In this document: positions 44,012 through 53,280 of the stretch, one piece after another
Position numbering within the stretch: the first letter of the stretch is position 1
Layout of the letters: every line of letters begins with the position of its first letter
DNA from: Symbiodinium kawagutii
Taxonomy: Eukaryota; Sar; Dinophyceae; Suessiales; Symbiodiniaceae
Direction: 5' to 3'
DNA: 64,000 nucleotides
NCBI GenBank assembly: GCA_009767595.1
Contig: VSDK01000621.1
Span: 503,714-567,713, forward strand
Made by a program: the position numbers and the translations under genes
Notes under the pieces: generated by a model
What the model was told of the DNA's origin: nothing
Seen by the model: the letters and a program-made list of their open reading frames with translations, nothing else
Database searches by the model: none

Positions 44012-44568
44012 TTGAACATGAACCAGCCTACTTGAGAGTTCACACGTCTTCCCCGTGCATGTTGGGAGTTAGAAGCAAAGATTACTTGGGTATAAAACAA
44101 GGTGGTAATTTCCTCTTCGAGGGCTGCAGACTGAAAATGTCGAATTTTTCGGGAAAATTCAGAAAAATTTGTCCCAATTTTCGGGAAAAAATGGGGGTTT
44201 TGGCCAAGGGATCCAAATTCCAGGCCCCACAGGAAATTTGCTAAAACAAGGAAGGATTATGTGGAGGATTATGAGCAAATCATGAGAGGTTAAGCAACAT
44301 GGTGAAATCCGACTTGTGGACTGCATGTAATGAAAACACATCATTGCACTTGAGCCTGCAGCATCACGCATGCAGATACAACACACCGTGACAAGCGGCA
44401 CGAACTCATGTTCGTTGACCCCACGGTCAAATCACACGCTAGCTTCAACTAGCTGTTCAGTTCAAACTTGCAAGCACCATGCTTGCCACTGTCTGCATCA
44501 GCTGCAGTTTTTCCTAAGCCAAAGTCCGCTACACGCAGGACTAGATAAGCTTGATGCCCAGCGACAAG
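44012..44568 (-). other. 557-bp gap between recombinase and Gag ORFs
   Basis: No conserved gene. It contains a run of TTCGGGAAAATT/TTTTCGGGAAAAAATGGG motifs near 44,140-44,195. It could hold an internal promoter or a translation re-start region for Gag-Pol. Confidence 0.4.
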
Positions 44569-46872
44569 CTAGACATTGAAGCAACGGGAACACCTGAATC
44601 CGAACAATTCATAGATTCGGTGGTATGCAGGGGATAACTTCCTGCCACACTTCAGCACGCCCTCATGGCGCAGGCAGTGAACGACCAATGACTTTGAGTT
44701 CACAAACAGCACTTCGAAATCGTCCTGTGCAGGAGGAGCTTCACGTTCAGGTTGCATTTCCACGTCACTGTCGGATGTGGATTCTTCACTGGCACTCTCA
44801 GTAGTGCTGCTGCTGTCATCTCCTTTTGTCGAAGATCGCTCACTTGCTGCGGCCTCGTCGTTGGGCAAGTCGACCATCTGGAAGCCTGAGTCTTCCTGTT
44901 GCTCTTCATCAAAGCTGTGCGTCTTGTCCTTTGAGCTGGCTTCACAAGCAGAGGACAGTGGAACATCAGGCAGAGGAGTCCGTGGCATAGCCGAGGGCGT
45001 GAACATACCAAGCCTTTGTATCCCTGGAGTCACCAGCCCTGATCGAGTGCGGTCAGGTACGAAGGCCCCTTGCCTGATAGCGTGGAGCATTCCATCGAGC
45101 TCCCTCATAATGGGCGACAAAAGGTCTCTGGAGTAAATCGCAGTGCTGTTGCTCACACAGGATACATGGCGGGCTAGGATGGCCCTCGAGCTGTCGGACA
45201 AACCAAACTTCGATGCCCAACTGATCAATGTGCTCTTCAAAGAGTGCGAAGAAATCCGCCTCCCTGAAGACCTGGGACAATTCAGCAGGTTTCTCATGAA
45301 CTCTGTGCCTTCTGAAGATGTCAGAGCTCTTTTCTCCCAGGTCATCGCCGAGCCATCCCGAGGTGCCGGCAACATCGGTCCATAGTCCTCAGTGGGGTTC
45401 CTCAGGTTTGCCATCGCCCTCAATTTGAGGTACTGAAGACCCCAATTGTCCATAGTTGCCCCAACGCATGGTGAGACGATCGGCATCAACCGTGATTTCA
45501 TTTCCGAGCTCTTTGCCCCTTTGTGATCACGGGTGGAGCATTCCAGGAAATGGTCATCGCTGTCAATGAACACCCCAGTAGCCGACCTCAAATCCGACCA
45601 CCTGCATCGGCCATAGAAAAGATGGAGGAGGTGGCCACTGAAGACTCTGTCACCTAAGGGTCTTCCTTCGTCCCACAAGACACCGTGGATCATCTTGATC
45701 TCCTCCAAGGTCAGGACATCAGCGGGCTGCCAAGGTCTTTTGTTTGCACGCAACTGAGCAGAAATGCCTTTGATGCGTAGACTTCTCTCAGCTTCGTCGG
45801 CACCACTCACTCCAAGCAAGTACCAACAGAACCTCAACGCCTCCATCAACGAAGTGGCTTTCGTCGGCGGTGCAGCAATGGATTCCAAGTGCTTCACATA
45901 CTTCCAAACAAGCTGTTCGACAACAGGAAGCCAGTGAACGCCATGATTGTCCGTGACCCACAATTCATAGGCCTGGATGGAGTACAAACGCTTCATCAAA
46001 GTGCCTGGGCTTTTCAATCCGAACACTGCATTGACAATGTCATGCGCCACAGTCAGGAATGTGTCGTTGGTCGCCTCGATGATCACCTGATTCCCAACAG
46101 AGCTTGCAGTCAAGTCGTGGGATAGAAGTTCCCACCAGCACTTCACAGCATGTTTTCTCTTGACCGCTCTCTCATCGACAACACTGATGTCCGAGGCTTT
46201 CTTCACGCTGTCCATGAAGCAAGGCGTTACATTCTTTAGCGCTTTGACTTCCACTGAAGCAGTTGGCATGCTGTCCTCATCGATGTTGATGCATACTCGA
46301 ACTGCATTGGCTCCTCCAGAACGCAACTTCGGGAACTTGGCACGAGGTCCTTCATCATAGCCAAAGACAGCTGCCAATCTGCCTTTCTCCCATGGAAATT
46401 TGAAAACACTAAGATCCGTGTTCTCTAAAGCTTGCCTAGCATGTCGAGGAAGGGGTTCAGGAGGGTCAACATGACCTGTTCCAGGAAAGTGTTCATCACT
46501 CGCCTTGTCAACAACTGCCACATTGTCCTCAAGGATACCTGAAGCATCTTGCTCATCAACTGCACTGCTATCGAGCCCGAAGAAAACATTGTCAACGTCA
46601 TCATCATCTTCCTGTGGGTCCTCCGCCTCCAAATCGATACTATCACTGCCTGCAGCAATGGATGGCTTTCCAGCCCATCTCTTCCTGAATCCAGTCAACA
46701 CTGGAGCAGCAAGTTCCTCAGCAAGATCAGCGCCGGTGTCGATGTTCAAGACAGGCGTGGTTGTTGTGGACAGACGGTCTGCAGCATTGCTCCTTACAGA
46801 ACTTGCAGTGATACTCGCACGTGAATGGGGATTTGAGGGCTGGTCTATCTGCTCCTCTTCTTCGGCCTCCAT
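44569..46872 (-). CDS. YR element ORF2: tyrosine recombinase
   Basis: 767 codons from ATG. The C-terminal half holds a tyrosine-recombinase catalytic domain: R424 in GRCRWSDLRS, K451 in TRDHKGAK, H543-x-x-K546 in SHSLKS (the second Arg is Lys here), H569 in ILARH and the nucleophile Y580 in IYSRD. The N-terminal 380 residues are acidic and then helical, with VHWLPVVEQLVWKYVKHLES and LMEALRFCWYLLGVSGA. About 190 acidic residues follow the catalytic Tyr (EESTSDSDVEM). It would join the circular DNA copy into the genome. A gap of 557 bases, without a gene, separates it from the Gag ORF. Confidence 0.88.
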   Translation of the reverse strand: MEAEEEEQIDQPSNPHSRASITASSVRSNAADRLSTTTTPVLNIDTGADLAEELAAPVLTGFRKRWAGKPSIAAGSDSIDLEAEDPQEDDDDVDNVFFGLDSSAVDEQDASGILEDNVAVVDKASDEHFPGTGHVDPPEPLPRHARQALENTDLSVFKFPWEKGRLAAVFGYDEGPRAKFPKLRSGGANAVRVCINIDEDSMPTASVEVKALKNVTPCFMDSVKKASDISVVDERAVKRKHAVKCWWELLSHDLTASSVGNQVIIEATNDTFLTVAHDIVNAVFGLKSPGTLMKRLYSIQAYELWVTDNHGVHWLPVVEQLVWKYVKHLESIAAPPTKATSLMEALRFCWYLLGVSGADEAERSLRIKGISAQLRANKRPWQPADVLTLEEIKMIHGVLWDEGRPLGDRVFSGHLLHLFYGRCRWSDLRSATGVFIDSDDHFLECSTRDHKGAKSSEMKSRLMPIVSPCVGATMDNWGLQYLKLRAMANLRNPTEDYGPMLPAPRDGSAMTWEKRALTSSEGTEFMRNLLNCPRSSGRRISSHSLKSTLISWASKFGLSDSSRAILARHVSCVSNSTAIYSRDLLSPIMRELDGMLHAIRQGAFVPDRTRSGLVTPGIQRLGMFTPSAMPRTPLPDVPLSSACEASSKDKTHSFDEEQQEDSGFQMVDLPNDEAAASERSSTKGDDSSSTTESASEESTSDSDVEMQPEREAPPAQDDFEVLFVNSKSLVVHCLRHEGVLKCGRKLSPAYHRIYELFGFRCSRCFNV

Positions 46873-47022
46873 CTCCAGAAGCTGCTACAGCTGAAAACTC
46901 AGAGTCACTCAACTCTTCACGTTCCTTCAGAATAGCCACAGCCTTGGAGATAATGTCAAGTAAGGCCACACTTGGAAGCAGTTCCAATTCACTGGATGTT
47001 AAACCAGACCCCCGCTCTCCCA
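46727..47022 (-). CDS. YR element ORF1: small Cys/His zinc-finger protein
   Basis: ATG at 47,020-47,022 just inside A1; 98 codons. N-terminal helices (LLPSVALLDIISKAVAILKE), a basic patch (GDGGRRRGADR), then a dense cluster FTCEYHCKFCKEQCCRPSVH with N.HACLEHRHRR, giving six Cys and several His in a zinc-finger-like spacing. The end overlaps the start of the recombinase ORF by 146 bases in another frame. It may be a separate nucleic-acid-binding protein, or the first part of a recombinase fused by frameshift or splicing. Confidence 0.5.
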
Positions 47023-47027
47023 TGGCA

Positions 47028-47149
47028 CAAATCGAACCGCAAATTCGACGCGGTCCCACCCGCCCAACCCTGATGAGCCAAGCCACGGTCGCTTGAATTG
47101 CAACCCAATTCACTCACTGACATAATGCTTTGTCTAAAACGACATCTGC
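47028..47149. repeat. 5' split direct repeat A1 of the YR element
   Basis: 122 bases from CAAATCGAACCGCAAATTCG to CTAAAACGACATCTGC, matching 39,383-39,504 and 39,080-39,201. To its right the sequence (ATACTATTAG) differs from the left copies, marking the element's 5' end. Confidence 0.95.
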
Positions 47150-48060
47150 ATACTATTAGTAGGCGCATACATGATACTCATCAATGATAACCATCACGAT
47201 CTTATCAAGCATAAGGAGATGATTGTAGTTACAGCCTGGTTATAAGGACAAGTCCATCTAGTTATAGATTGATCATCATTAACATTCTTATCAGTATTCA
47301 TCAATCACAACCACAAGGCCACCTTCTACGGAAAGTTCAACGTCAACTGGGGGCTACACCAACATGACTCCGTTCTTGGGATTGGCGGATGTGGGACGTG
47401 ATGTGGTCATTGTTTCTCGTCTGGTGGTAACCCCAAATTGGATGGTTGCCACGTTGCTAGACAATCTGCGCTACAATCAATAGTCTCTGGAGTTGTTTGA
47501 TGCTAGGCTATGGAATCATCCCCAATCCCAAGCCCCTTTGAGCATCACGTAGGATGAGGTCGCCATTGTCCAAACACCGTGACTGGGCCACATACGAATC
47601 ATCCCAACCCGCCACTACAATCTGATATGACTTCGTACTAGTTACTTGACTTCAGGCTCTTCGTTGACGATACCAGTCACTCTCAACATTGCGTTTCTAG
47701 CGATGAGCTTCATGACACTTTGGTGAAAGTTCACAAGTGTTCAAGTGCCAAATATTGTTTAATAGTTTTAACTTGGCTAATAGTGGCTAATGATGATTGA
47801 ACCTATGCTAAATTAATATGGGTGGTTAAGACTATGGCCATGCTGGTGAATGATGGGCGTATGTACTCAATGACGGTTAAACTATGATTCATGTTTGAGA
47901 ATCACATCGGTTGATGCTGGTTTGAACGTAATATGTTGAATTAGCTAATCAATCAACCATGCCAAATATTGGGGAACAATAAAACAAGCTTAAAACCACA
48001 AACTATGTGGTTAACCATGGACTAAATGCCAAATGGATGCCAAATGTTGGCTAACCATGG
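47150..48060. other. AT-rich flank of the YR element, no gene seen
   Basis: Degenerate GATGGTTAATG-type motifs, typical of introns in this window. No recognised feature. Confidence 0.45.
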
Positions 48061-48066
48061 ACTAAC

Positions 48067-48170
48067 GATGCGCCGACTTCGAGTCGTAGAGCTGACGTTT
48101 CTGAGCGCCGTGCCCATGTCAAAACGCCCGACTTCCGGTCCTGGCGTCGTAAACGTCATGCCACGCATAG
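48067..48170 (-). CDS. candidate exon, unidentified
   Basis: A GC-rich island with acceptor AAAGCAG|CT and donor GCATC|GTTAGT. Minus strand reads MRGMTFTTPGPEVGRFDMGT, then ALRNVSSTTRSRRI (34 codons plus 2 bases). It could be a 5' exon of the WW gene, with the retroelement sitting in the intron between. That link is inference only. Confidence 0.38.
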
Positions 48171-48492
48171 CTGCTTTCTTTAATGGCTGGGCAAAAACTC
48201 TAAGGGAACAACTACAGTATGTGGTCATGAGTCCTCACAAATTGATGAAGGCTGGTGACCAATGTGGGTCAATGGTTGTCAACGGCACAGCTACCCAAGA
48301 GTATGATTTCATTGATTTCATCCTATACCAATAATATGATCTCATCCTTTGCCAGTGTGGCGACTCTTGGTGACAAATCTGATCGGATGAAACGATGTCA
48401 CTGGGTTGTCATCTTGTGTTCAGAATGTTAACCCATGTGTTCTCAATGTTAACCCATGTGTTCACGAGATTTCGTGAGTCATACCCTGATCC

Positions 48493-48708
48493 TCAATCAA
48501 CTTTTGAACACCCATAAATCTTATAGAAAGCTACAGCAGTTGGTTGCCATTTATTGAGGTGCCCAGCTATGGTGTTGACAACACCCAGCGGCCCTTTGCG
48601 GCCGGCCATTGATTCCAGTTTCGACCACTTCGAGGGATGCTTCGTCATAGTTGATAAGTTGGAGGATAGTGGATATGAATCGTACAAATTTTCACCGTGG
48701 ATGTCCAA
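48493..48708 (-). CDS. weak candidate exon, unidentified
   Basis: Minus strand reads HPSKWSKLESMAGRKGPLGV, then VNTIAGHLNKW within a 71-codon frame ending at 48,493. The plus strand is also open here and partly protein-like, so strand is uncertain. Confidence 0.25.
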   Translation of the reverse strand: MDIHGENLYDSYPLSSNLSTMTKHPSKWSKLESMAGRKGPLGVVNTIAGHLNKWQPTAVAFYKIYGCSKVD

Positions 48709-48909
48709 CAGTCAAAAAAATGTTTCAACGATGCTTTGAAGATGTGTTGTGATGCTTCATACTTTGACCATAATACAGACTCGGGCTGCTCATATCTCAG
48801 TTCCCAAGGAGTCCTTCAGCAAGTCCCCCAGACCAATGGTTTCCACATACAAATGTCCGGGTGAGCGACAACCAGCCAACAGCAATTCCCAAAAACAACG
48901 AATCACTAC

Positions 48910-48965
48910 AACCACTACCACCACTATCACCACCACCACCACCACCACCGGCAGCTACCGGCAGC
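48910..48965. repeat. (ACC)n microsatellite
   Basis: ACTACCACCACTATCACCACCACCACC-type run with about 14 units, beside the candidate exon at 49,008-49,080. Confidence 0.9.
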
Positions 48966-49007
48966 TTCACCACCGCTGCTACCCCTTCGCAACCAACACG
49001 GCGACAC

Positions 49008-49080
49008 CTCCCAGTACCATCTCTGGTTTCTGGTGCTCCAGCAAGGCGTCCAGTTGCCTATGGTCGACAAGGGGGGACTG
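49008..49080 (-). CDS. candidate exon, unidentified
   Basis: Acceptor CAACAG|CAG and donor GGGAG|GTGTCG frame 24 codons: QSPLVDHRQLDALLEHQKPE, then MVLG. Good composition and clean GT donor. Could belong to the same host gene as 48,067-48,170. Confidence 0.4.
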
Positions 49081-49089
49081 CTGTTGAGG

Positions 49090-50780
49090 TGATGGCTGTA
49101 GGAAGCTGGTGAATGATGGTTCATAAGCGGGTTAATGATGGTTAAATAAGGTGGCTAGTGATGGTGAAGTATAGTTGATGATTGGTTGAGAACTGTTTTC
49201 ATGGCGGTGAACTATGGGGCTAATAACACGTGATCATGGTTGATGATGGTTCATGATCCGTGCATAGTGGTGAACTATGATCAATAATGATGGGGGATGG
49301 TCTGATGGTCTGAACATGGCTGCTTTTGGCAAACCAATGGTTCACAACAAAAACGGTTTATGCTGGTTGAACATGGTGGATCATTGGTGGAGAATGCTTC
49401 AGGATGGTAAACAATTTTCAGTAAAGTTGATTAAGCTTGAATGTCCCACAATGGTTGTGATGACTAATGATGCCGAACTATTGTTGATAGCTGTCAATGA
49501 CGGTTGATGATGACTAATGATGGCTAATTCTAATTTACTTAAGACTTAAGACCAACCCTCTAGGATACAAACCTGGCACTGGGTTTTCATCAACCATTAC
49601 TCTACTAAAGAATCATCAAGAATCTTCCCAGCCAGGATAGTTTGCCAGCGACTTGGGGACATCCAGCAACGCGGTGTACGGAACCATTTCTGGTTGGCAT
49701 GGACAACGTGCTATAGCCGTGCGATAGCAACATGGGTTTCGACATGAAATGGTGTCAATCAACAGGTTTTGACATCATAAATCAACGAATAATCATCTGT
49801 ACTAATTAACATTTGACATCATGAATTAATCAACATGTTGGATCTACCGATGGTTGACGTGATCGATGACACCGATGATCCAAAAAGCGCTGGTGGGTGA
49901 ATCCAATGGACTCTGGGTCCGTGCTCATCTCCAGGGTAGGTATTGTCTTAGACATTGATTCTTCCTGTTTCTTGACATTTATATTAGGTACATAATTCCG
50001 GATATTTGTAAATCATAGGTGTTTAAAGGTATGTTTATCTATAAATTATAGGTTTTGCATGGCATTGCAAATAATTCTAAGCCATAATTTCTAGGCTAAC
50101 CTTGTCATGGTGAAATCCTCCAGACTAACGCAACGACTCCATTACTAAGTCATCAGGCGCATAGTTTTCACTGGAAGGAGTAGATACTAAGCTATACTGG
50201 TTGATGGTTGAACCACCCCGTCATGAAAAATATGCGCGAGTGAACCAATGAACCACTTGGAAATACAATTGGAAGACAAGCAATGTTTGAAACCACCAAC
50301 CAGGTATGTTTAACCTATACTAATACAAAGCTATGTGGGTGTTTCTCAAACTAGGCAACCCTAAAAATGACTGGTAGAAATTGCTATTAATGGTTAGTTA
50401 TATAGTATTGGATGATTTGGGGCTACCCTTATTCTGAGAAACCACCATATATCCACTTGTAATTCAACAGTCGGATTCCTCACCATTCTAGTTGCTAGCT
50501 GGATTTCTCGAACTGTGAACCAGCGGGTGGGATACCAACAACGTCAGCACGTGCACGTGAAGAACACATAAGAACACTACCATTACCCCATCCAATGGTA
50601 GATCCATGCTATTTTACCAGAAATAGCTGAAGTCCATCAAGCAAGCAGGGTCTATTGGTCTCACAAACGTGATCTCCCCTTCCAAATCCTCCATTGCCCC
50701 CCTTTGAAGTGCTAGCAAGCTGCTGGACATTGGACTGCTGCTAGGTGATTCTGACTGGCGAAACTTGAGAGCATAAGACC
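49090..50780. other. AT-rich sequence with GATGGTTAATG-type motifs, no gene seen
   Basis: Short motifs such as TGGTTGATGATGG and GTGAACTATGG recur between 49,090 and 49,530. The rest is unremarkable. A minus-strand frame at 50,614-50,784 continues the exon at 50,785-50,832 past a GTAGGG donor and is probably intron. Confidence 0.4.
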
Positions 50781-50784
50781 CTAC

Positions 50785-51144
50785 GCGCAGGTTCAGGTGG
50801 AGCAGCTCCGTCATCCGAGGGCTATCGAAGTCCTGCGATCAGCTGATGGCAGCAATGCGCCTCCCGAGTGATTAGATTCACCACAAATATCGGAGTGAGT
50901 TCACCCACCTTGTTGGGCGTACCAAGATATACAGCGGATATATCCCAGTTACAAGCCCCCAACTGCACATCCGACTGCAGACCCGCACGTCCTTCAGTTT
51001 GAAGGTGAAATATTCCGGTGTCTGCACGTCGAGTCCAAGATCGATCTCCAAACTGCTCCAGACCTGCCTCACCACGTCCGTAGGACGGGCCACCTTTTGA
51101 ATACTGAAATCCGGAATGTAGGCCTCCACCAACATGGCGGCCAT
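50785..51144 (-). CDS. two exons of an unidentified host gene
   Basis: Exon 50992-51144 opens with ATG (MAAMLVEAYIPDFSIQKVAR) and ends LDVQTPEYFTFKLK at an AAG|GA donor. Exon 50785-50832 follows an AG|GAC acceptor and reads DFDSPRMTELLHLNLR to a GTAGGG donor. Phase 0 matches and the two edges share AGGAC, the pattern seen in the helicase gene. The joined reading ...EYFTFKLKDFDSPRMTELL is smooth, which is strong evidence for a real gene. No domain that I can name. Its downstream exons were not found. Confidence 0.55.
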
Positions 51145-51198
51145 CTTCCGGATACAACGGGTCGGAGATTTACTGTACAGCTAGCTAGATTTGACTGA

Positions 51199-51335
51199 AT
51201 AATGCTGAGCCCGGGATGTAGAATGGCAAGCACTCAAAAGCCCAAAAGCACCGAGGCAGAGAGAACTCTCAACTCTCTGCGCGACCTTTTTCGGATCCAA
51301 GTCCAACGATTTACTGAAACAAGTTTTGCCGATGT
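51199..51335 (-). CDS. weak candidate exon
   Basis: Minus strand after a TTTCAG acceptor reads KSLDLDPKKVAQRVESSLCL, then GAFGLLSACHST. A plus-strand frame (MASTQKPKSTEAERTLNSLR) overlaps it and is equally plausible. Confidence 0.25.
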
Positions 51336-51504
51336 TTCAACAAAAAACGACTCGAGATGGTGCAGGAGGCAAACCATCACTTCATGCTCAACATTCTGAC
51401 AATGAGAATGCTGGGACTGGTGAGACTTGCCTTCGCTGAATTTAGAAACTCAGAATGAAGCTATCACAAGAGTTCTGGAAGAGCTTGCGTTCATAATACA
51501 ATAC

Positions 51505-51641
51505 TGCTTATTTTCCTTGATCCGAAGGGCCTCCAGGTACACTTCTTGATTTGTGCGTGTTGCACACTGTATGTACTCCACTGCAACAACTTTAACATAC
51601 ACTATTGGACAGGGTGTTTCCACATGCGCAAATCTCTTGCA
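51505..51641 (-). repeat. 3' LTR of the copia element
   Basis: 137 bases, TG...CA. Preceded on the minus strand by a purine-rich GAGGCGGGG (51,642-51,650), the likely polypurine tract. A 5-base AATAC target duplication lies at 51,500-51,504. Confidence 0.97.
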
Positions 51642-51855
51642 CCCCGCCTCGATACACCCTTTAGGTGATATCGCTAGCAATCAAAGCTGATGCAATGAAA
51701 CACTCTAATTTCCCTCAAGGAAGAAAAGAAAAGGTTCAAAGGCCAGAGGCTAGAAGAGATCCAGGTTATCCTCTTCCCTGCCAATGACTGAGAATTGAGG
51801 CTAAGAGGGACCCAAGTTAACCCCTCTCCTGCCTGGTCACGCAAAGTGGGACCTT

Positions 51856-53202
51856 TCATCCATCTGTCATGGACACATCCGACGTAGGTGTTTCCTCCTC
51901 ACCCATCTCTTCAGCAACTCGCATCAAAGCATTGGCGACCTGGTCCACTATGTGTGCACCAGTGGTGCTGCTTGTTGCTGCACGCTGCATTGAATGCATC
52001 AGGTTGTAGATGCGCTGAGCTCCTTCCAATGAAGTCCTTCTGGCATGAACTCCAAAGTTTGGGGAGTTCTCATCATCGCTGATATCTGACATGTTTGAAA
52101 GAGCATGCAGAGTACGTCCTCGAACTTCAGGATCAGTGGAACGAAGACCTGCTGCAAGACCACGGAGAATCTGCACACGCTCCTGGTAGAGCGTTCGAAT
52201 GGCCTCTGTTGCAGCATTGTTCAGCCTTCTCTCACATCGCTCAATCATCCAAACCATCATTCCATTGGCTGTTGGAATCACTGGAAGAGCAGGAAGGGTG
52301 CCACTGCCAAATTCCATGCGACCTGGTACTGCAGTGCTAGCTGTAGGCGACGCTGCACCCATGCTCCCATAGTCGCTCATAGGGGATCCATCCAATACTG
52401 CATCATCATCCACTGGCGGATCCGTCACCTCAAGTTCTGGACCCACGTCATCCGAACGAATCGAAGGAAGTGGAGGATGCACATCACCACCAACTGCGGC
52501 ACACCAACTGCTGTACCATGTACAAGCCATCAAAATGAAGAATCCAAGCAGCACTGTGAACAAGAGGAGGCCAGAATTCGTAGGTCCCAAATCCGTGATA
52601 CAACCTTGGAGGTTGCAAAGGCTCAAGGCGCTCAGAATCGCAAGAACATTCTGCTTTTTCCGGAAGTTGCCTCCGGGATCGCTTGCGCCAACCATAGTTC
52701 CTGAATCGCAGTTGTACAAGCCAAGAACTCGCATCAATGACTCCAATCTGGATGCAGGAAGCCTCTTCGTCCCGATATCCGCTGGATTGGCGGATCCAGC
52801 CACCGCAGAGAGCTTAACATCACCGCTCTCCATCACGCTTTGCAGCCATAGCACGCGACAAGAAAGATGGCGAACTCGTCCCACACCTCTACGTTGAATG
52901 ATGCCACGTGCACCACTGCTGTCTGTGTGCAACTGGATCACCACGCGGCCATGCGTCAACCAAGCCAGCAACCTTGCAAGAAGAATGGCGTCCGCGGTTC
53001 CGGCGGCACAAGCATACATCTCAGCCTCGGCTGAAGACAGGGACACCAGCTTCTGTGTTCTGGAACTGCTGAAGAGCAAGCATCCACCATAGAACATAGT
53101 CACACACGAGATGGATCTTCGAGTGGCACGATCACTTCCCCAATCACTGTCTGTGAAAACTTCCAGCACTGAGTCCATGGGGTCGTCGAGCACATAGTCG
53201 TG
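51856..53202 (-). CDS. copia RNase H plus C-terminal membrane-segment extension
   Basis: Immediately left of the gap the frame reads LEVFTDSDWGSDRATRRSIS, SSAEAEMYA, LHTDSSGARG and NPADIGTKRLP, the copia RNase H with its acidic residues. Copia pol normally ends soon after. Here about 270 more codons follow, including a hydrophobic span GLLLFTVLLGFFILMACTWY (near 52,510-52,580) that can cross a membrane, a Pro/Asp-rich stretch, and a helical tail (RRLNNAATEAIRTLYQERVQ, IVDQVANALMRVAEEMGEEE). The extension's function is unknown. It is not alignable by eye to any envelope protein. Confidence 0.85.
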   Translation of the reverse strand, partial: HDYVLDDPMDSVLEVFTDSDWGSDRATRRSISCVTMFYGGCLLFSSSRTQKLVSLSSAEAEMYACAAGTADAILLARLLAWLTHGRVVIQLHTDSSGARGIIQRRGVGRVRHLSCRVLWLQSVMESGDVKLSAVAGSANPADIGTKRLPASRLESLMRVLGLYNCDSGTMVGASDPGGNFRKKQNVLAILSALSLCNLQGCITDLGPTNSGLLLFTVLLGFFILMACTWYSSWCAAVGGDVHPPLPSIRSDDVGPELEVTDPPVDDDAVLDGSPMSDYGSMGAASPTASTAVPGRMEFGSGTLPALPVIPTANGMMVWMIERCERRLNNAATEAIRTLYQERVQILRGLAAGLRSTDPEVRGRTLHALSNMSDISDDENSPNFGVHARRTSLEGAQRIYNLMHSMQRAATSSTTGAHIVDQVANALMRVAEEMGEEETPTSDVSMTDG

Positions 53203-53280
53203 NNNNNNNNNNNNNNNNNNNNNNNNNNNNNNNNNNNNNNNNNNNNNNNNNNNNNNNNNNNNNNNNNNNNNNNNNNNNNN
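53203..53280. other. assembly gap, 78 N
   Basis: Lies between copia RT and RNase H. Frames on the two sides disagree, so the true gap length is not a multiple of three away from 78, or a base is missing. Confidence 1.

Larger units (their letters stand above)
38901..47149 (-). mobile_element. tyrosine-recombinase (DIRS/Ngaro/PAT-type) retroelement with split direct repeats
   Basis: In element orientation (minus) the order is: A1 repeat (47,149-47,028); small zinc-finger ORF; tyrosine recombinase; Gag-like ORF; methyltransferase-RT-RNase H ORF; then B1 (39,595-39,505), A2 (39,504-39,383), spacer, B2, A3, spacer, B3 (ending 38,901). A1 equals A2 and A3 over 122 bases as far as I can read. An A1-ORFs-B1-A2-B2 pattern is the split-direct-repeat signature of PAT/Ngaro-type elements, which integrate through a recombinase and a circular intermediate and make no target duplication; I see none. 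RT, RNase H and recombinase all keep their catalytic residues, so it may be recently active. Gene order and the methyltransferase are unusual. Confidence 0.88.
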
